From Sphingomonas bacterium (GTDB lineage: Bacteria; Pseudomonadota; Alphaproteobacteria; Sphingomonadales; Sphingomonadaceae): a DNA stretch of 54,539 nucleotides. The stretch is from NCBI RefSeq assembly GCF_028292925.1, contig NZ_JAQGLK010000048.1:1-54539 (forward strand), written 5' to 3'. The notes below the pieces were generated by a model. It worked only from the letters and a program-made list of their open reading frames with translations. It was not told where the DNA came from and did no database searches. The position numbers and the translations under genes were made by a program. Position 1 is the stretch's first letter; each line of letters starts with the position of its first letter. Shown in pieces: positions 17,605 through 26,331 of this stretch.

Positions 17605-20340
17605 ATGCTCGGCGGCATCGCCAAGGCCATTTTCGGATCGTCGAACGACAGGTACGTCAAGTCGCTCCGTCCGATCGTCGATCGCATCAACGCCTTCGAG
17701 CCCGCCATGCAGGCGCTGTCCGACGAGGAGTTGCAGCACCAGACGGTGAAGTTCCGCGAGCGGCTGGCCGCGGGCGAGACGCTGGACGACGTGATGGCGG
17801 AGGCGTTCGCCACCGTCCGCGAGGCATCCGTCCGCGTGCTCGGCATGCGCCATTTCGACGTGCAGATGATCGGCGGGATCGTTTTGCAGCGCGGCGAGAT
17901 CGCCGAAATGCGCACCGGCGAGGGCAAGACGCTGGTGGCGACGCTCGCCACCTATCTCAGCGGCCTGTCGGGTGAGGGCGTCCACGTCGTCACCGTCAAC
18001 GACTATCTGGCCCGGCGCGATGCCGAATGGATGGGCCAGGTCTATACCTGGCTGGGCCTCACCGTCGGCGTGATCGTGCCCAACCTGATGGATCACGAAC
18101 GCCGCGACGCCTATGCCGCGGACATCACCTACGGCACGAACAACGAGTTCGGGTTCGATTACCTGCGCGACAACATGAAATATGATCGGTCGCAGATGGT
18201 GCAGCGGCCGTTCGCCCACGCCATCGTCGACGAGGTCGATTCGATCCTGATCGACGAGGCGCGGACCCCGCTGATCATCTCCGGCCCGACCGACGACAAG
18301 TCCGAGCTGTACAAGCAGGTCGACGCGGTGGTGAAGCAGATCCCTCCCGAAAACTACGAGGTCGACGAGAAGCAGCGGTCCGTCGTCCTGACGGAGGACG
18401 GCACCGAGGCGGTGGAGCGGATGCTCGAGGCGAACGGGCTGCTCGAGGGCGCGAACCTCTACGATTTCGAAAATACGCAGGTGGTGCACCACCTCAACCA
18501 GTCGCTGCGCGCCAACGCCATCTTCAAGCGGGACACCGATTACATCGTCAAGGACGACAAGGTCGTCATCATCGACGAGTTTACCGGCCGGATGATGGAC
18601 GGCCGCCGCTGGTCCGACGGGCTGCACCAGGCCGTCGAGGCCAAGGAAGGCGTGACGATCGAGCCGGAGAACCAGACGCTCGCCTCGATCACCTTCCAGA
18701 ACTATTTCCGCATGTACCCCAAGCTTTCGGGGATGACCGGCACCGCCGCGACCGAGGCGGCCGAATTCTACCAGATCTACAAGATGAACGTCGTCACGAT
18801 CCCGACCAACGTGCCGGTCAAGCGGATCGACGAAGAAGACGAATTCTACAAGAACATGACGGACAAGTTTGGCGCCATCGCCAAGACGATCCGCGAAAAG
18901 GCGGAGCAGGGCCAGCCGGTGCTGGTCGGCACCGTATCTATCGAGAAATCCGAGATGCTGTCCGAGTTCCTGCAGGCGGAGGATGTGCCGCACGCCGTGC
19001 TCAACGCCCGCTTCCATGAGCAGGAGGCGCGGATCGTGGCGCAGGCCGGGCGGCTTGGCGCGGTCACGATCGCAACCAACATGGCCGGCCGCGGAACCGA
19101 CATCCAGCTCGGCGGCAACTTCGAATATCGCGTGCTCGACGAACTTGCCGATCTGCCCGAGGGGCCGGAGCGGGAGGCCGCCGAGGCGCGCATAAAGCAG
19201 GAGATCGAAGCCGAGAAGGCGGCGGTGCTGGCCGCCGGCGGCCTCTTCGTGCTCGGCACCGAGCGGCATGAAAGCCGCCGCATCGACAACCAGCTGCGCG
19301 GTCGATCGGGCCGGCAGGGCGATCCCGGCCTCAGCCGATTCTACCTCAGCCTGGACGACGATCTGCTGCGCATCTTCGGCCCGCAGACGATGTTCGCCAA
19401 GATGATGAACAAGAATCTGGAGGATGGCGAGGCGATCGTCAGCCCCTGGATTTCGAAGGCGATCCAGACCGCACAAGGCAAGGTCGAGGCGCGCAACTAC
19501 GACATCCGCAAGCAGGTCGTCGAGTATGACGACGTGATGAACGATCAGCGCAAGGTGGTGTACGAACAGCGTGCCGACATCATGGATGCGGCCACGGTGA
19601 ACGATGTCGTCATCGACATGCGGCTGGAGACGGTAAACGGCATCGTCGGCGCGGCCTGCCCGCCCAACAGCTATCCCGAGCAATGGGATGTCGAGGCGCT
19701 GAAGGCCCGCACCCAGGAACTGCTCGGCATCGACCTGCCGATCGAGGAGTGGGTGGCGCAGGACGGCATCGATCCCGAGATCCTGACCGAGCGCGTCACC
19801 GCCGAGGCGGAACGCGTCGCCGCCGAGCGGGCGGAGCAGGTGCCGGCGGAGGAATGGCTGCGGCTGGAAAAGAGCGTGCTGCTCCAGAGCCTCGACCATC
19901 ACTGGAAGGAGCATCTGGCGACGCTGGATGCGCTGCGCCAGGTCATCCATCTGCGCGCCTATGCGCAGAAGACCCCGATCAACGAATATAAGCAGGAGGC
20001 GTTCGCGCTGTTCGAGCGGATGCTCGGGGCGATCCGGGAGGATGTGACGCGGATCATCAGCCACGTTCAGTTCCGCGATCTGCCGCAGGACCTGCCGGAG
20101 ATGCCGGATTTCGTCACCAGCCATTATGATCCGTTGACCGGCGAGGATGATACGGCTGACTGGGATGCGGCATCGCTCGGCCTCGTGACCACGCGGATCG
20201 CGCCGTTGCAGATGGCGCTGCCGAACGTGCCGGTGTCGCTCGGCGATCCCGACCTGCTGGACGAGAAGGTCAGCCGCAACGCGCCGTGCCCGTGCGGATC
20301 CGGGCGCAAGTACAAGCACTGTCACGGCCAGCTCGGCTAA
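17605..20340 (+). CDS. secA: SecA, preprotein translocase ATPase
   Basis: A 911-residue motor that pushes unfolded preproteins through SecYEG. Walker A MRTGEGKT (about residues 102-109), DEAD-like [18 protein letters not shown], the preprotein cross-linking domain, the second helicase half with [13 protein letters not shown] and [10 protein letters not shown], the scaffold helix, and a C-terminal zinc motif [17 protein letters not shown] (SEC-C) for SecB or lipid binding. Length is usual. The ATG at 17605 has AAGGAA 6 bases upstream; the longer in-frame extension from 17545 lacks support. A long antisense frame is a shadow. Confidence 0.98.
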   Translation: MLGGIAKAIFGSSNDRYVKSLRPIVDRINAFEPAMQALSDEELQHQTVKFRERLAAGETLDDVMAEAFATVREASVRVLGMRHFDVQMIGGIVLQRGEIAEMRTGEGKTLVATLATYLSGLSGEGVHVVTVNDYLARRDAEWMGQVYTWLGLTVGVIVPNLMDHERRDAYAADITYGTNNEFGFDYLRDNMKYDRSQMVQRPFAHAIVDEVDSILIDEARTPLIISGPTDDKSELYKQVDAVVKQIPPENYEVDEKQRSVVLTEDGTEAVERMLEANGLLEGANLYDFENTQVVHHLNQSLRANAIFKRDTDYIVKDDKVVIIDEFTGRMMDGRRWSDGLHQAVEAKEGVTIEPENQTLASITFQNYFRMYPKLSGMTGTAATEAAEFYQIYKMNVVTIPTNVPVKRIDEEDEFYKNMTDKFGAIAKTIREKAEQGQPVLVGTVSIEKSEMLSEFLQAEDVPHAVLNARFHEQEARIVAQAGRLGAVTIATNMAGRGTDIQLGGNFEYRVLDELADLPEGPEREAAEARIKQEIEAEKAAVLAAGGLFVLGTERHESRRIDNQLRGRSGRQGDPGLSRFYLSLDDDLLRIFGPQTMFAKMMNKNLEDGEAIVSPWISKAIQTAQGKVEARNYDIRKQVVEYDDVMNDQRKVVYEQRADIMDAATVNDVVIDMRLETVNGIVGAACPPNSYPEQWDVEALKARTQELLGIDLPIEEWVAQDGIDPEILTERVTAEAERVAAERAEQVPAEEWLRLEKSVLLQSLDHHWKEHLATLDALRQVIHLRAYAQKTPINEYKQEAFALFERMLGAIREDVTRIISHVQFRDLPQDLPEMPDFVTSHYDPLTGEDDTADWDAASLGLVTTRIAPLQMALPNVPVSLGDPDLLDEKVSRNAPCPCGSGRKYKHCHGQLG

Positions 20341-20392
20341 AAACCCGGAAGCGGGACGCGGCTCCCGACGGCAGGTCGTTCGTTCGACCGTC

Positions 20393-20950
20393 ATGCAGGT
20401 CTTCATCGACTTCGAGGCGTCGTCCCTCGGCCGGAACAGTTATCCGATCGAGGTGGGCTGGGCCTTTGCCGATGGCCGCACGGAGGGGCATCTGATCCGC
20501 CCCGCGCCGGGCTGGACCGATTGGAACGCGGACGCAGAGGCGATCCACGGCATCGCCCGCGGCACGATCGAGCGGGAAGGCGCGGATCATCGGGTGGTGG
20601 CCGCCCGGATGATCGATGTGCTGGCCGGTCACGAGCTTTATGCCAGCGCGCCATCGTGGGATGGCAAGTGGCTCAGCGCGCTGCTCCGCGCCGCCGGGCT
20701 GCCGCGCCATGCCCTGCGTCTGCAGGATAGCGAGGTGGCGCAGCGTGAGGCCGTCGCCGGGCTGCTGGAGCCGCTGATCGCGGCCGAGGAGATGAACGCC
20801 GCCGTCGCCAACGCCGTCGCCATCGCCGAGTTTCGTTTTCGCGGCGGGCCCGTCCGCCACCGTGCCGTGGCCGATGCCGAGGCGGAGCGCCAACGCTGGA
20901 TCGCGGTGCAGCGCGTCGCCGCCGAACTTGCCGGCATCCACGCGAACTGA
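20393..20950 (+). CDS. DEDDh-type 3'-5' exonuclease-like protein
   Basis: A 185-residue protein with the signatures of the RNase T / DNA polymerase epsilon-subunit exonuclease fold: VFIDFEASS (Exo I, Asp and Glu), AEAIHGI, an Exo II-like SAPSWDGKWLSALL (Asp) and a C-terminal HRAVADAEAERQRW (Exo III with His and Asp five residues apart). All four acidic residues and the His seem present, so it should be active on nucleic acid. Substrate unknown. It lies 52 bases downstream of secA on the same strand and 52 bases before the tiny membrane protein, possibly a read-through unit. Confidence 0.75.
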   Translation: MQVFIDFEASSLGRNSYPIEVGWAFADGRTEGHLIRPAPGWTDWNADAEAIHGIARGTIEREGADHRVVAARMIDVLAGHELYASAPSWDGKWLSALLRAAGLPRHALRLQDSEVAQREAVAGLLEPLIAAEEMNAAVANAVAIAEFRFRGGPVRHRAVADAEAERQRWIAVQRVAAELAGIHAN

Positions 20951-21002
20951 ACCGGCTGGCAGCCGCAAGGATATTGCGGCGGATTCGGGCGTTGCCGCCA
21001 CG

Positions 21003-21101
21003 ATGTTCCTGTTCTTCTCCAACCGCCTCGGCTGCGCCGGTTCCCTGCTCCTCTCGGGGCTGCTTACCGTCGCCCTGCTGTTCCTGCTCGGCTACCTCTA
21101 G
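21003..21101 (+). CDS. 32-residue membrane protein
   Basis: MFLFFSNRLGCAGSLLLSGL opens a 32-residue protein that is almost a single transmembrane helix. From memory, similar miniproteins with the phrase SNRLGCxGSLL occur in other sphingomonads, which supports a real gene, but I cannot run the search. The ribosome site is weak. It ends 4 bases before the M48 protease start, so it may be translated in tandem with it. Possible role: a small regulator or anchor of that protease (inference). Confidence 0.55.
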   Translation: MFLFFSNRLGCAGSLLLSGLLTVALLFLLGYL

Positions 21102-21105
21102 GCCG

Positions 21106-22578
21106 ATGCCGTTGCCAGGATCCTGCCGCACGCTCCCGATCGCCGCTGCGCTGTTGCTCGCCGGCTGTGGCGGCGCCGCCCCGGAGCAGGAGGCCCCACA
21201 CGTCTCCGAGGCCGATCGGGGGATCGGTGCGGAGCAGCACCCGCAACTGCTCGCCGAGTTCGGCGGCGCCTATCCCGGCGAGGAGGCGCAGTATGTCTCG
21301 CGGCTCGGCGGCAATATCGCGGCTGCGGCGGGGCTGGAGGGGCAGTGCACCTTCACCCTGGTCAACAGCGACGTCGTCAACGCCTTCGCGGTGCCCGGCT
21401 GCTACATATATGTGACGCGCGGCCTGATGGCGATCGTCACCAGCGAGGCGCAGCTCGCCTCGGTGCTCGGCCACGAGGTCGGCCATATCGTCGCCGCGCA
21501 CAGCCAACGCCAGCAGCGTCGTTCGCTGTGGCGCACCCTTGGCGTGATCGCCGTCGGGCTGACGGGATCGCAGACGCTCACCCGGCTGGCAGGGGAGGCG
21601 GCCCAGTTTTTCACGCTGCGCTATTCGCGCAATCAGGAATATCAGGCCGATGATCTCGGCATCGGCTATCTGGTGGAGGCTGGCTACGATCCGCATGCCG
21701 CCGCCGGGATGCTCGGTGCACTCGCCCGCCAGGAAGCCTTCATGGTCGGGAGCGGCGGTCGGGACGTGGCGCGCAGCATCCCCGAATGGGCGCGAAGCCA
21801 CCCGCTCACCGCCCACCGCATCCAGCGCGCGCGGGATGCCGCCGATGCCACCGGCATCGCCGACGGTGCCCTGCCGGAGAACGCACCCGCCTACCTGGCC
21901 GAGGTCGACGGGCTGCTTTACGGCGACGACCCCGCGCAGGGTTTCGTCAGTGGCCGCCGCTTTGCCCACCCGATCATGCGGATCGGATTCGAGGCGCCCG
22001 CGGGCTTTACCCTGACCAACAGCCCGCAAGCGATCCGGCTGAGCGGCCCCGGCGGCCTGCGCGGCGAGTTCGGCGGTGGCGCCTTGCCCGCGGGCAGCGA
22101 TCTGGACGGCTATGCCGAGGCCCTGGCCAGGCAGGTTTTGGGCGATACACCCGCCGCAATTGCCCCGCCGCAGCGCATCGTGATCAACGGCGTCCGCGCG
22201 CTCATCCTGTCGGCCGACGTGACGACGCAGAGCGGCGCGGTGCCGTTATCGATCGCCGCCTTCGATGGCGGCGGCGGCCGGGCGTTCCACTTCGTCATGA
22301 TAGCGCCGCCGGGCGACGGCAACGCCGCCGCCGTCGCCGCCTTGTTCCGCTCCTTCCATCTCCTGTCGGAGGCGGAGGCCGCACGCTTGCGGCCGCGCGT
22401 GATCCGGGTGGTGCAGGTGCGATCCGGCGACACGCTCGAAACGCTGACGGCTGCGATGGCCGGGGATCATCCCCGCGCCGAGTTGCTGATGCTCAACGAT
22501 CGCCGTGCCGAGACGCCCCTGCGACCGGGCGAGCGGGTGAAGATCGTCACCAACGCCGCCCCCGGGGCGACGGACTGA
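21106..22578 (+). CDS. M48-family zinc metalloprotease lipoprotein with LysM-like tail
   Basis: A 490-residue periplasmic protease resembling BepA/LoiP. The signal sequence ends in a lipobox (LLLAGCGG), so it is probably an outer-membrane-facing lipoprotein. HEVGH (His123, Glu124, His127) and the third zinc ligand in NQEYQADDLGIGYL (Glu178) are intact. Roughly residues 300-430 form an extra domain. The C-terminal VVQVRSGDTLETLTAAM...AELLMLNDR...LRPGERVKIV reads as a LysM-like peptidoglycan-binding domain. BepA-type enzymes trim or degrade misassembled outer-membrane proteins; that role here is inferred. It converges with the retropepsin gene. Confidence 0.9.
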   Translation: MPLPGSCRTLPIAAALLLAGCGGAAPEQEAPHVSEADRGIGAEQHPQLLAEFGGAYPGEEAQYVSRLGGNIAAAAGLEGQCTFTLVNSDVVNAFAVPGCYIYVTRGLMAIVTSEAQLASVLGHEVGHIVAAHSQRQQRRSLWRTLGVIAVGLTGSQTLTRLAGEAAQFFTLRYSRNQEYQADDLGIGYLVEAGYDPHAAAGMLGALARQEAFMVGSGGRDVARSIPEWARSHPLTAHRIQRARDAADATGIADGALPENAPAYLAEVDGLLYGDDPAQGFVSGRRFAHPIMRIGFEAPAGFTLTNSPQAIRLSGPGGLRGEFGGGALPAGSDLDGYAEALARQVLGDTPAAIAPPQRIVINGVRALILSADVTTQSGAVPLSIAAFDGGGGRAFHFVMIAPPGDGNAAAVAALFRSFHLLSEAEAARLRPRVIRVVQVRSGDTLETLTAAMAGDHPRAELLMLNDRRAETPLRPGERVKIVTNAAPGATD

Positions 22579-22587
22579 GCGCCGGGC

Positions 22588-22610
22588 CAGGCTCAGGCTC
22601 AGGCTCAGGC
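22588..22610. repeat. Short tandem repeat of CAGGCT
   Basis: Three and five-sixths copies of CAGGCT lie in the 38-base gap between two convergent genes. Probably slippage-derived; no function seen. Confidence 0.85.
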
Positions 22611-22616
22611 GCTGGA

Positions 22617-23273
22617 TCAGGCACCCGCTGGGCGGGGGCGTCGTGGGGCTTCGCTGTCGCGCGGCTTCTGCGGATGGTTGGGAACCAGGATCAGCGTCGA
22701 CCCCTCGACCCGCCAGGACTTGAGCTTCGAGAGGAAGTTCATCCCGAGCACGTCGACCTCGCCGAAGGCGGGCGAGACGATCACCGCCAGATCGCGCGCC
22801 ACGATGTCGCCCAGCCACAATTCGGGCACGGTGGACGTTCTGGCCGTGATCGTGCCGTTGGCCGTGCGGATGAGGACGGGGAAGACCTCGTCCCGTACCT
22901 TCAGCCCGGCCTGTTCCGCTGTGGCGCTGGAAAGCGCGGTCACGGTGGCGCCGCTGTCGACCAGCATGCGGCGATCCAGCCCGCCGATCTTCGCGCGCGC
23001 CCAGAAATGGCCGTCGGGCGACATCTTGATCCGCACCTCGTCCCCCACGACCTGCTGGCTGTCCATGTTCAGCCGGTCGAGGAAGCGGCCGATATACGGA
23101 TCCAGCCGCTGGCGCTGCCCGGCGACGTTCACCAGGACGATCGCCAGGCCCACCCACACCGCCAGCCGGATCGCGGTGCCGAGCACCGGCACCCGCCCCA
23201 GCAACAGCGAGACCACGAACAGGATAGCCAGGCCGAGATAGAGGGGCGGGATCGTGCCCAGTTCGGGAATCAT
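22617..23273 (-). CDS. Membrane-anchored retropepsin-like aspartic protease (TIGR02281 type)
   Basis: A 218-residue protein with two N-terminal hydrophobic helices (about residues 8-26 and 33-52) followed by a periplasmic clan-AA protease domain. The catalytic signature LVDSGATVTALS has Asp106. Only one such Asp is present, so it should dimerise like retroviral proteases. Further matching segments: AEQAGL, VPELWLGDIVARDLAVIV and DVLGMNFLSKL. The last about 20 residues are basic and Pro-rich. Targets are unknown. It forms, with the flanking M48 protease and SleB hydrolase, a small cluster of envelope hydrolases. Confidence 0.88.
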   Translation of the reverse strand: MIPELGTIPPLYLGLAILFVVSLLLGRVPVLGTAIRLAVWVGLAIVLVNVAGQRQRLDPYIGRFLDRLNMDSQQVVGDEVRIKMSPDGHFWARAKIGGLDRRMLVDSGATVTALSSATAEQAGLKVRDEVFPVLIRTANGTITARTSTVPELWLGDIVARDLAVIVSPAFGEVDVLGMNFLSKLKSWRVEGSTLILVPNHPQKPRDSEAPRRPRPAGA

Positions 23274-23400
23274 CGGGAGAGCCGTTCGATCGGGGTGGTC
23301 AGCCCGGGATCTGGGGTGCCCGCCCCGCTTTCGCCACTGCCTGCGCCACGAACCGGCGCCCATCGTCGCGCCGCCGCCGAGAGGAAGCCGCGTCGGCCCT

Positions 23401-24642
23401 TCAGCCGCCGGCTCCTGCCGGCCCGGTGCCCGGCAGGCACTGAGCGGGGTTGTCGCGGGGCAGCTGGCGGCAGTTCCAGAACGCCTGATCCCGGCCGAGC
23501 TGGCTGTTCTTGCGGTACAGGAAGGATACGGTGCGCAGCGCCGGCACCGGCACGGGAAGGGCGGCGGGTATCTGCTCCGGCTTGATCCATCCGGCAACGA
23601 TGCAGGCCGACTTCGTCTTGCACAGCGAATAAGCGACGATGGCGTAGCTGCCCGGAAACGCGCCGGCATCAAGCTCCAGCCCGAAATCCGTGCCGTCGGC
23701 ATTGGCGAGGCGGACGATGTTGCCCTTCAACTCGCTTGCGGAAATTCCCTCTACCTCCAGCGCGGGGCGATTCTTCGGCAGCGTCACCCCCTCCGCGGCG
23801 ATCGCCTGCGCCGCCATCGCCTCGACCACGGCGCTGAGCGCACCCGGCGCAGCAGCGGCCGGGCCCGCGAGCGAAAACAACCGCGGATCGAGCACTTCGT
23901 CACCGGCATAACGGCCCGAAAACGCGCCGGGCTGGCCCCACCAGCCCTTCCACCGGAAAAACAGGTGCGTATGCACCGCGGCGATCTTGTCGAGAGATGC
24001 GCTCCAGTACGGCACCACCCAGTCGGTATGGTAGTGCGTTGCGGTGCCGACGACCTTCTCGACCGTGCCGGCCAGCGCCTTTTCGGCAACGGCGCGCGCC
24101 CTTGCCCAGCCCGATGGCGTGGGCGCGCGGGCCAGTGCGCCGTCGCAGGTGAAGGTGAACTGGCACCCTGTCTGCCGTTCGGATCCCTGAAAGACGACGC
24201 CGCATATCGTCTTGGGGTAAGCCGGGTGGCGGAGCCGGTTAAGCACCACCTGCACCACCGCCCGCTGGCCGATCGCGTCGTCGCCCGCCTCGTACCATGC
24301 GGCGCTGGCCAGGCAGGTGAGCGCGCGTTCGCGGTCCGCGGGGGCGCCGGCGAAGGTGAACGGTCGTGCCGGGGCGATCTTGCCGGAGACGAAGGGGATT
24401 GCGGCGTTGATCGCCCGCGCCCGATCCGGCGGTGTCTCGCTCAGGACGAGCGGCTCGACCGCGGGCGGCACCGCCGCTGGCCGTACGGGCGACGTCACCC
24501 GATGCAGCGCGCGGGCTGCCCGCGACGAAGCATCGATGCCGCGCCATTGGCCGACGATGCTCAGAACGAGCGCCAGCATCAACATCAGGGCGACGAAGTA
24601 GGGCCCGGCCTGCCGCAGAGTTGGGAACGATAGGGTTGGCAA
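23401..24642 (-). CDS. SleB-type cell-wall hydrolase
   Basis: About 413 residues. One N-terminal membrane helix (MLMLALVLSIVG) anchors a periplasmic Hydrolase_2 domain: CLASAAWYEAGDDAIGQRAVVQVVLNR carries the catalytic Glu of YEAG, followed by VVFQG, QFTFTCDG and ATHYHTDWVVPYW. The family cleaves peptidoglycan glycans. The C-terminal 170 residues are less conserved and Cys-containing. Start is uncertain: TTG at 24642 has GGAG upstream and gives a short cytoplasmic tail before the helix. GTG at 24684 or ATG at 24585 are possible. Confidence 0.85.
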   Translation of the reverse strand: MPTLSFPTLRQAGPYFVALMLMLALVLSIVGQWRGIDASSRAARALHRVTSPVRPAAVPPAVEPLVLSETPPDRARAINAAIPFVSGKIAPARPFTFAGAPADRERALTCLASAAWYEAGDDAIGQRAVVQVVLNRLRHPAYPKTICGVVFQGSERQTGCQFTFTCDGALARAPTPSGWARARAVAEKALAGTVEKVVGTATHYHTDWVVPYWSASLDKIAAVHTHLFFRWKGWWGQPGAFSGRYAGDEVLDPRLFSLAGPAAAAPGALSAVVEAMAAQAIAAEGVTLPKNRPALEVEGISASELKGNIVRLANADGTDFGLELDAGAFPGSYAIVAYSLCKTKSACIVAGWIKPEQIPAALPVPVPALRTVSFLYRKNSQLGRDQAFWNCRQLPRDNPAQCLPGTGPAGAGG

Positions 24643-24674
24643 CGCTCGATGGTCTCCGATACCGGCACCTGCCC

Positions 24675-24690
24675 GGCGCTGCACAGCGCC
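24675..24690 (-). terminator. Hairpin downstream of the flavoprotein operon
   Basis: GGCGCT and AGCGCC pair around GCAC, between the stop of the flavoprotein gene and the start region of the hydrolase. Terminator-like, without U tract. Confidence 0.35.
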
Positions 24691-24773
24691 TCAGGGGCCC
24701 ATCCTGTTCCAGCAGCGGCGGCTTTGCCCTGCCGGATATCGCATGAACCGGAGGTTTCGGGCTGGTTTGCGGA

Positions 24774-25958
24774 TCAGAGCGCCTGCGCCGCCGCCCAGCC
24801 GCTCGCCCAGGCCCACTGGAAATTGTATCCACCCAGCCAGCCCGTGACGTCGACCGCTTCGCCGATGGCGTACAGGCCGGGCATCTTGCGCGCGGCCATC
24901 GTCTGGGATGATAGCCCCGCAGTATCGATCCCGCCGACCGTGACCTCGGCCTTGGCGAAGCCCTCGCTCCCGTCCGGCAGGAAGCGCCAGTCGGCGATCT
25001 TGCGCTCGATCTCCGTCAGGGCGGCATCGCTGCGCGCGCCGATCTCGCCCTCGATGCCCAGCCGATCGGCCAGCGCGCCGGCAAGCCGATCGGGCAGGGC
25101 CGCGCCGAGCGTCGTTCGCAGCGCCGCGCGGGGCCTGGTGCGCTTCGCCGCGACCAGCCAGCCCGGCCGCCGATCGGGCAGGAAATCGATCGCGACGTCG
25201 TCGCCGCGACGCCAGTAGGACGAGACCTGAAGGATCGCCGGGCCGGAAAGCCCGCGATGGGTGAACAAGGCCGCCTCCGCGAACGCTGCCTTCCCGCAGC
25301 GTGCCACGACCGGGGCCGAGACGCCGGAAAGCGCGCGGAACAGCGACTCCGCCCCGGGCAGCGTGAGCGGGACGAGGGCGGGGCGCGGCTCCACGACCTT
25401 CAGCCCGAACCGGCGGGCAAGATCGTAGGCAAAGCCGGTCGCACCCAGCTTGGGGATCGATGGCCCGCCGGTCGCGATAACCAGCGCCGGCGCGGTCGCG
25501 GTGCGTGCCCCATGATCGACGGTGAACGCGCCATCGGCGTGGCGCACGTCGTGGATCGTGTGGCCCAGCCGGATCGTCACGCCGCCGCCAGCATCGCATT
25601 CGTCGAGCAGCATCGTCACGATCTGCCGCGCCGATCCGTCACAGAAGAGCTGGCCGAGCGTCTTTTCGTGCCAGGCGATGCCATGCTTTTCCACCAGCGC
25701 CACGAAATCGCGCGCTTCGTATCGGCCGAGTGCCGATTTGGCGAAGTGGGGGTTGGCGGAGATATAACGATCGGGCGCGGTGCCGACATTCGTGAAGTTG
25801 CACCGGCCGCCGCCGGAAATGACGATCTTCTTGCCGGGCTCATCCGCATGATCGATCACCAGCACGCGACGCCCGCGCTGACCGGCCACGCCGGCACACA
25901 TCAGCCCGGCGCCGCCCGCGCCCAGGATGATCGCATCGTAGATTTCGGGGGAAGTCAT
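24774..25958 (-). CDS. HI0933/BaiN-family FAD-dependent oxidoreductase
   Basis: A 394-residue flavoprotein with the FAD-binding IILGAGGAGLMCAG at the N-terminus, the family signature PGKKIVISGGGRCNFTN, LVIATGGPSIPKLGATG and the C-terminal GLYAIGEAVDVTGWLGGYNFQWAWASG. HI0933-family members are poorly characterised reductases; some related proteins (BaiN, RdsA-like) reduce steroids or other small compounds. The substrate is not deducible. Start taken at 25958; an ATG 12 bases upstream would overlap ybaN by 8 bases. Last gene of the RR-HK-YbaN-flavoprotein unit. Confidence 0.9.
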   Translation of the reverse strand: MTSPEIYDAIILGAGGAGLMCAGVAGQRGRRVLVIDHADEPGKKIVISGGGRCNFTNVGTAPDRYISANPHFAKSALGRYEARDFVALVEKHGIAWHEKTLGQLFCDGSARQIVTMLLDECDAGGGVTIRLGHTIHDVRHADGAFTVDHGARTATAPALVIATGGPSIPKLGATGFAYDLARRFGLKVVEPRPALVPLTLPGAESLFRALSGVSAPVVARCGKAAFAEAALFTHRGLSGPAILQVSSYWRRGDDVAIDFLPDRRPGWLVAAKRTRPRAALRTTLGAALPDRLAGALADRLGIEGEIGARSDAALTEIERKIADWRFLPDGSEGFAKAEVTVGGIDTAGLSSQTMAARKMPGLYAIGEAVDVTGWLGGYNFQWAWASGWAAAQAL

Positions 25959-25962
25959 CGGT

Positions 25963-26331
25963 TCAGGCATCCGGCCGGGAGAGGATCCAGCCGCTGGCCA
26001 GCACGGCGATCGCCGCGGGAAGGTAGCGCCACGATCCGGGCAGAAAGACAAGTCCGATGATGCCGCTGCCGGTAAGCGCCAACACCCCCGCGATCTTGCC
26101 GGCGCGTGCGATCGCCCCACGTTCCCGCCAGGCGAGGATGTGCGGGCCGAAGCGGGGATCAGCAAGCAGCCGCGCCTCCCACGCCGGATTGCTCTTACCG
26201 AAGCAGAAGGCGGCCATGATGTAGAACACCACGGTCGGCAGCAGCGGCAGGAAGATTCCCACCGTGCCCACCGCAAACGCCGCCACCCCCGCGGCGCACC
26301 ACAGCCGCCTGCGCCATGCGCCTTCGTTCAT
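25963..26331 (-). CDS. YbaN-like DUF454 membrane protein
   Basis: A 122-residue inner-membrane protein of the DUF454/YbaN family. GTVGIFLPLLPTVVFYIMAAFCFGKSNP is the conserved core, with two or three hydrophobic helices and the motif PRFGPHILAWRE between them. The ATG overlaps the histidine-kinase stop (ATGA). Function unknown in any organism; here it is translationally coupled to a two-component system. Confidence 0.9.
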   Translation of the reverse strand: MNEGAWRRRLWCAAGVAAFAVGTVGIFLPLLPTVVFYIMAAFCFGKSNPAWEARLLADPRFGPHILAWRERGAIARAGKIAGVLALTGSGIIGLVFLPGSWRYLPAAIAVLASGWILSRPDA

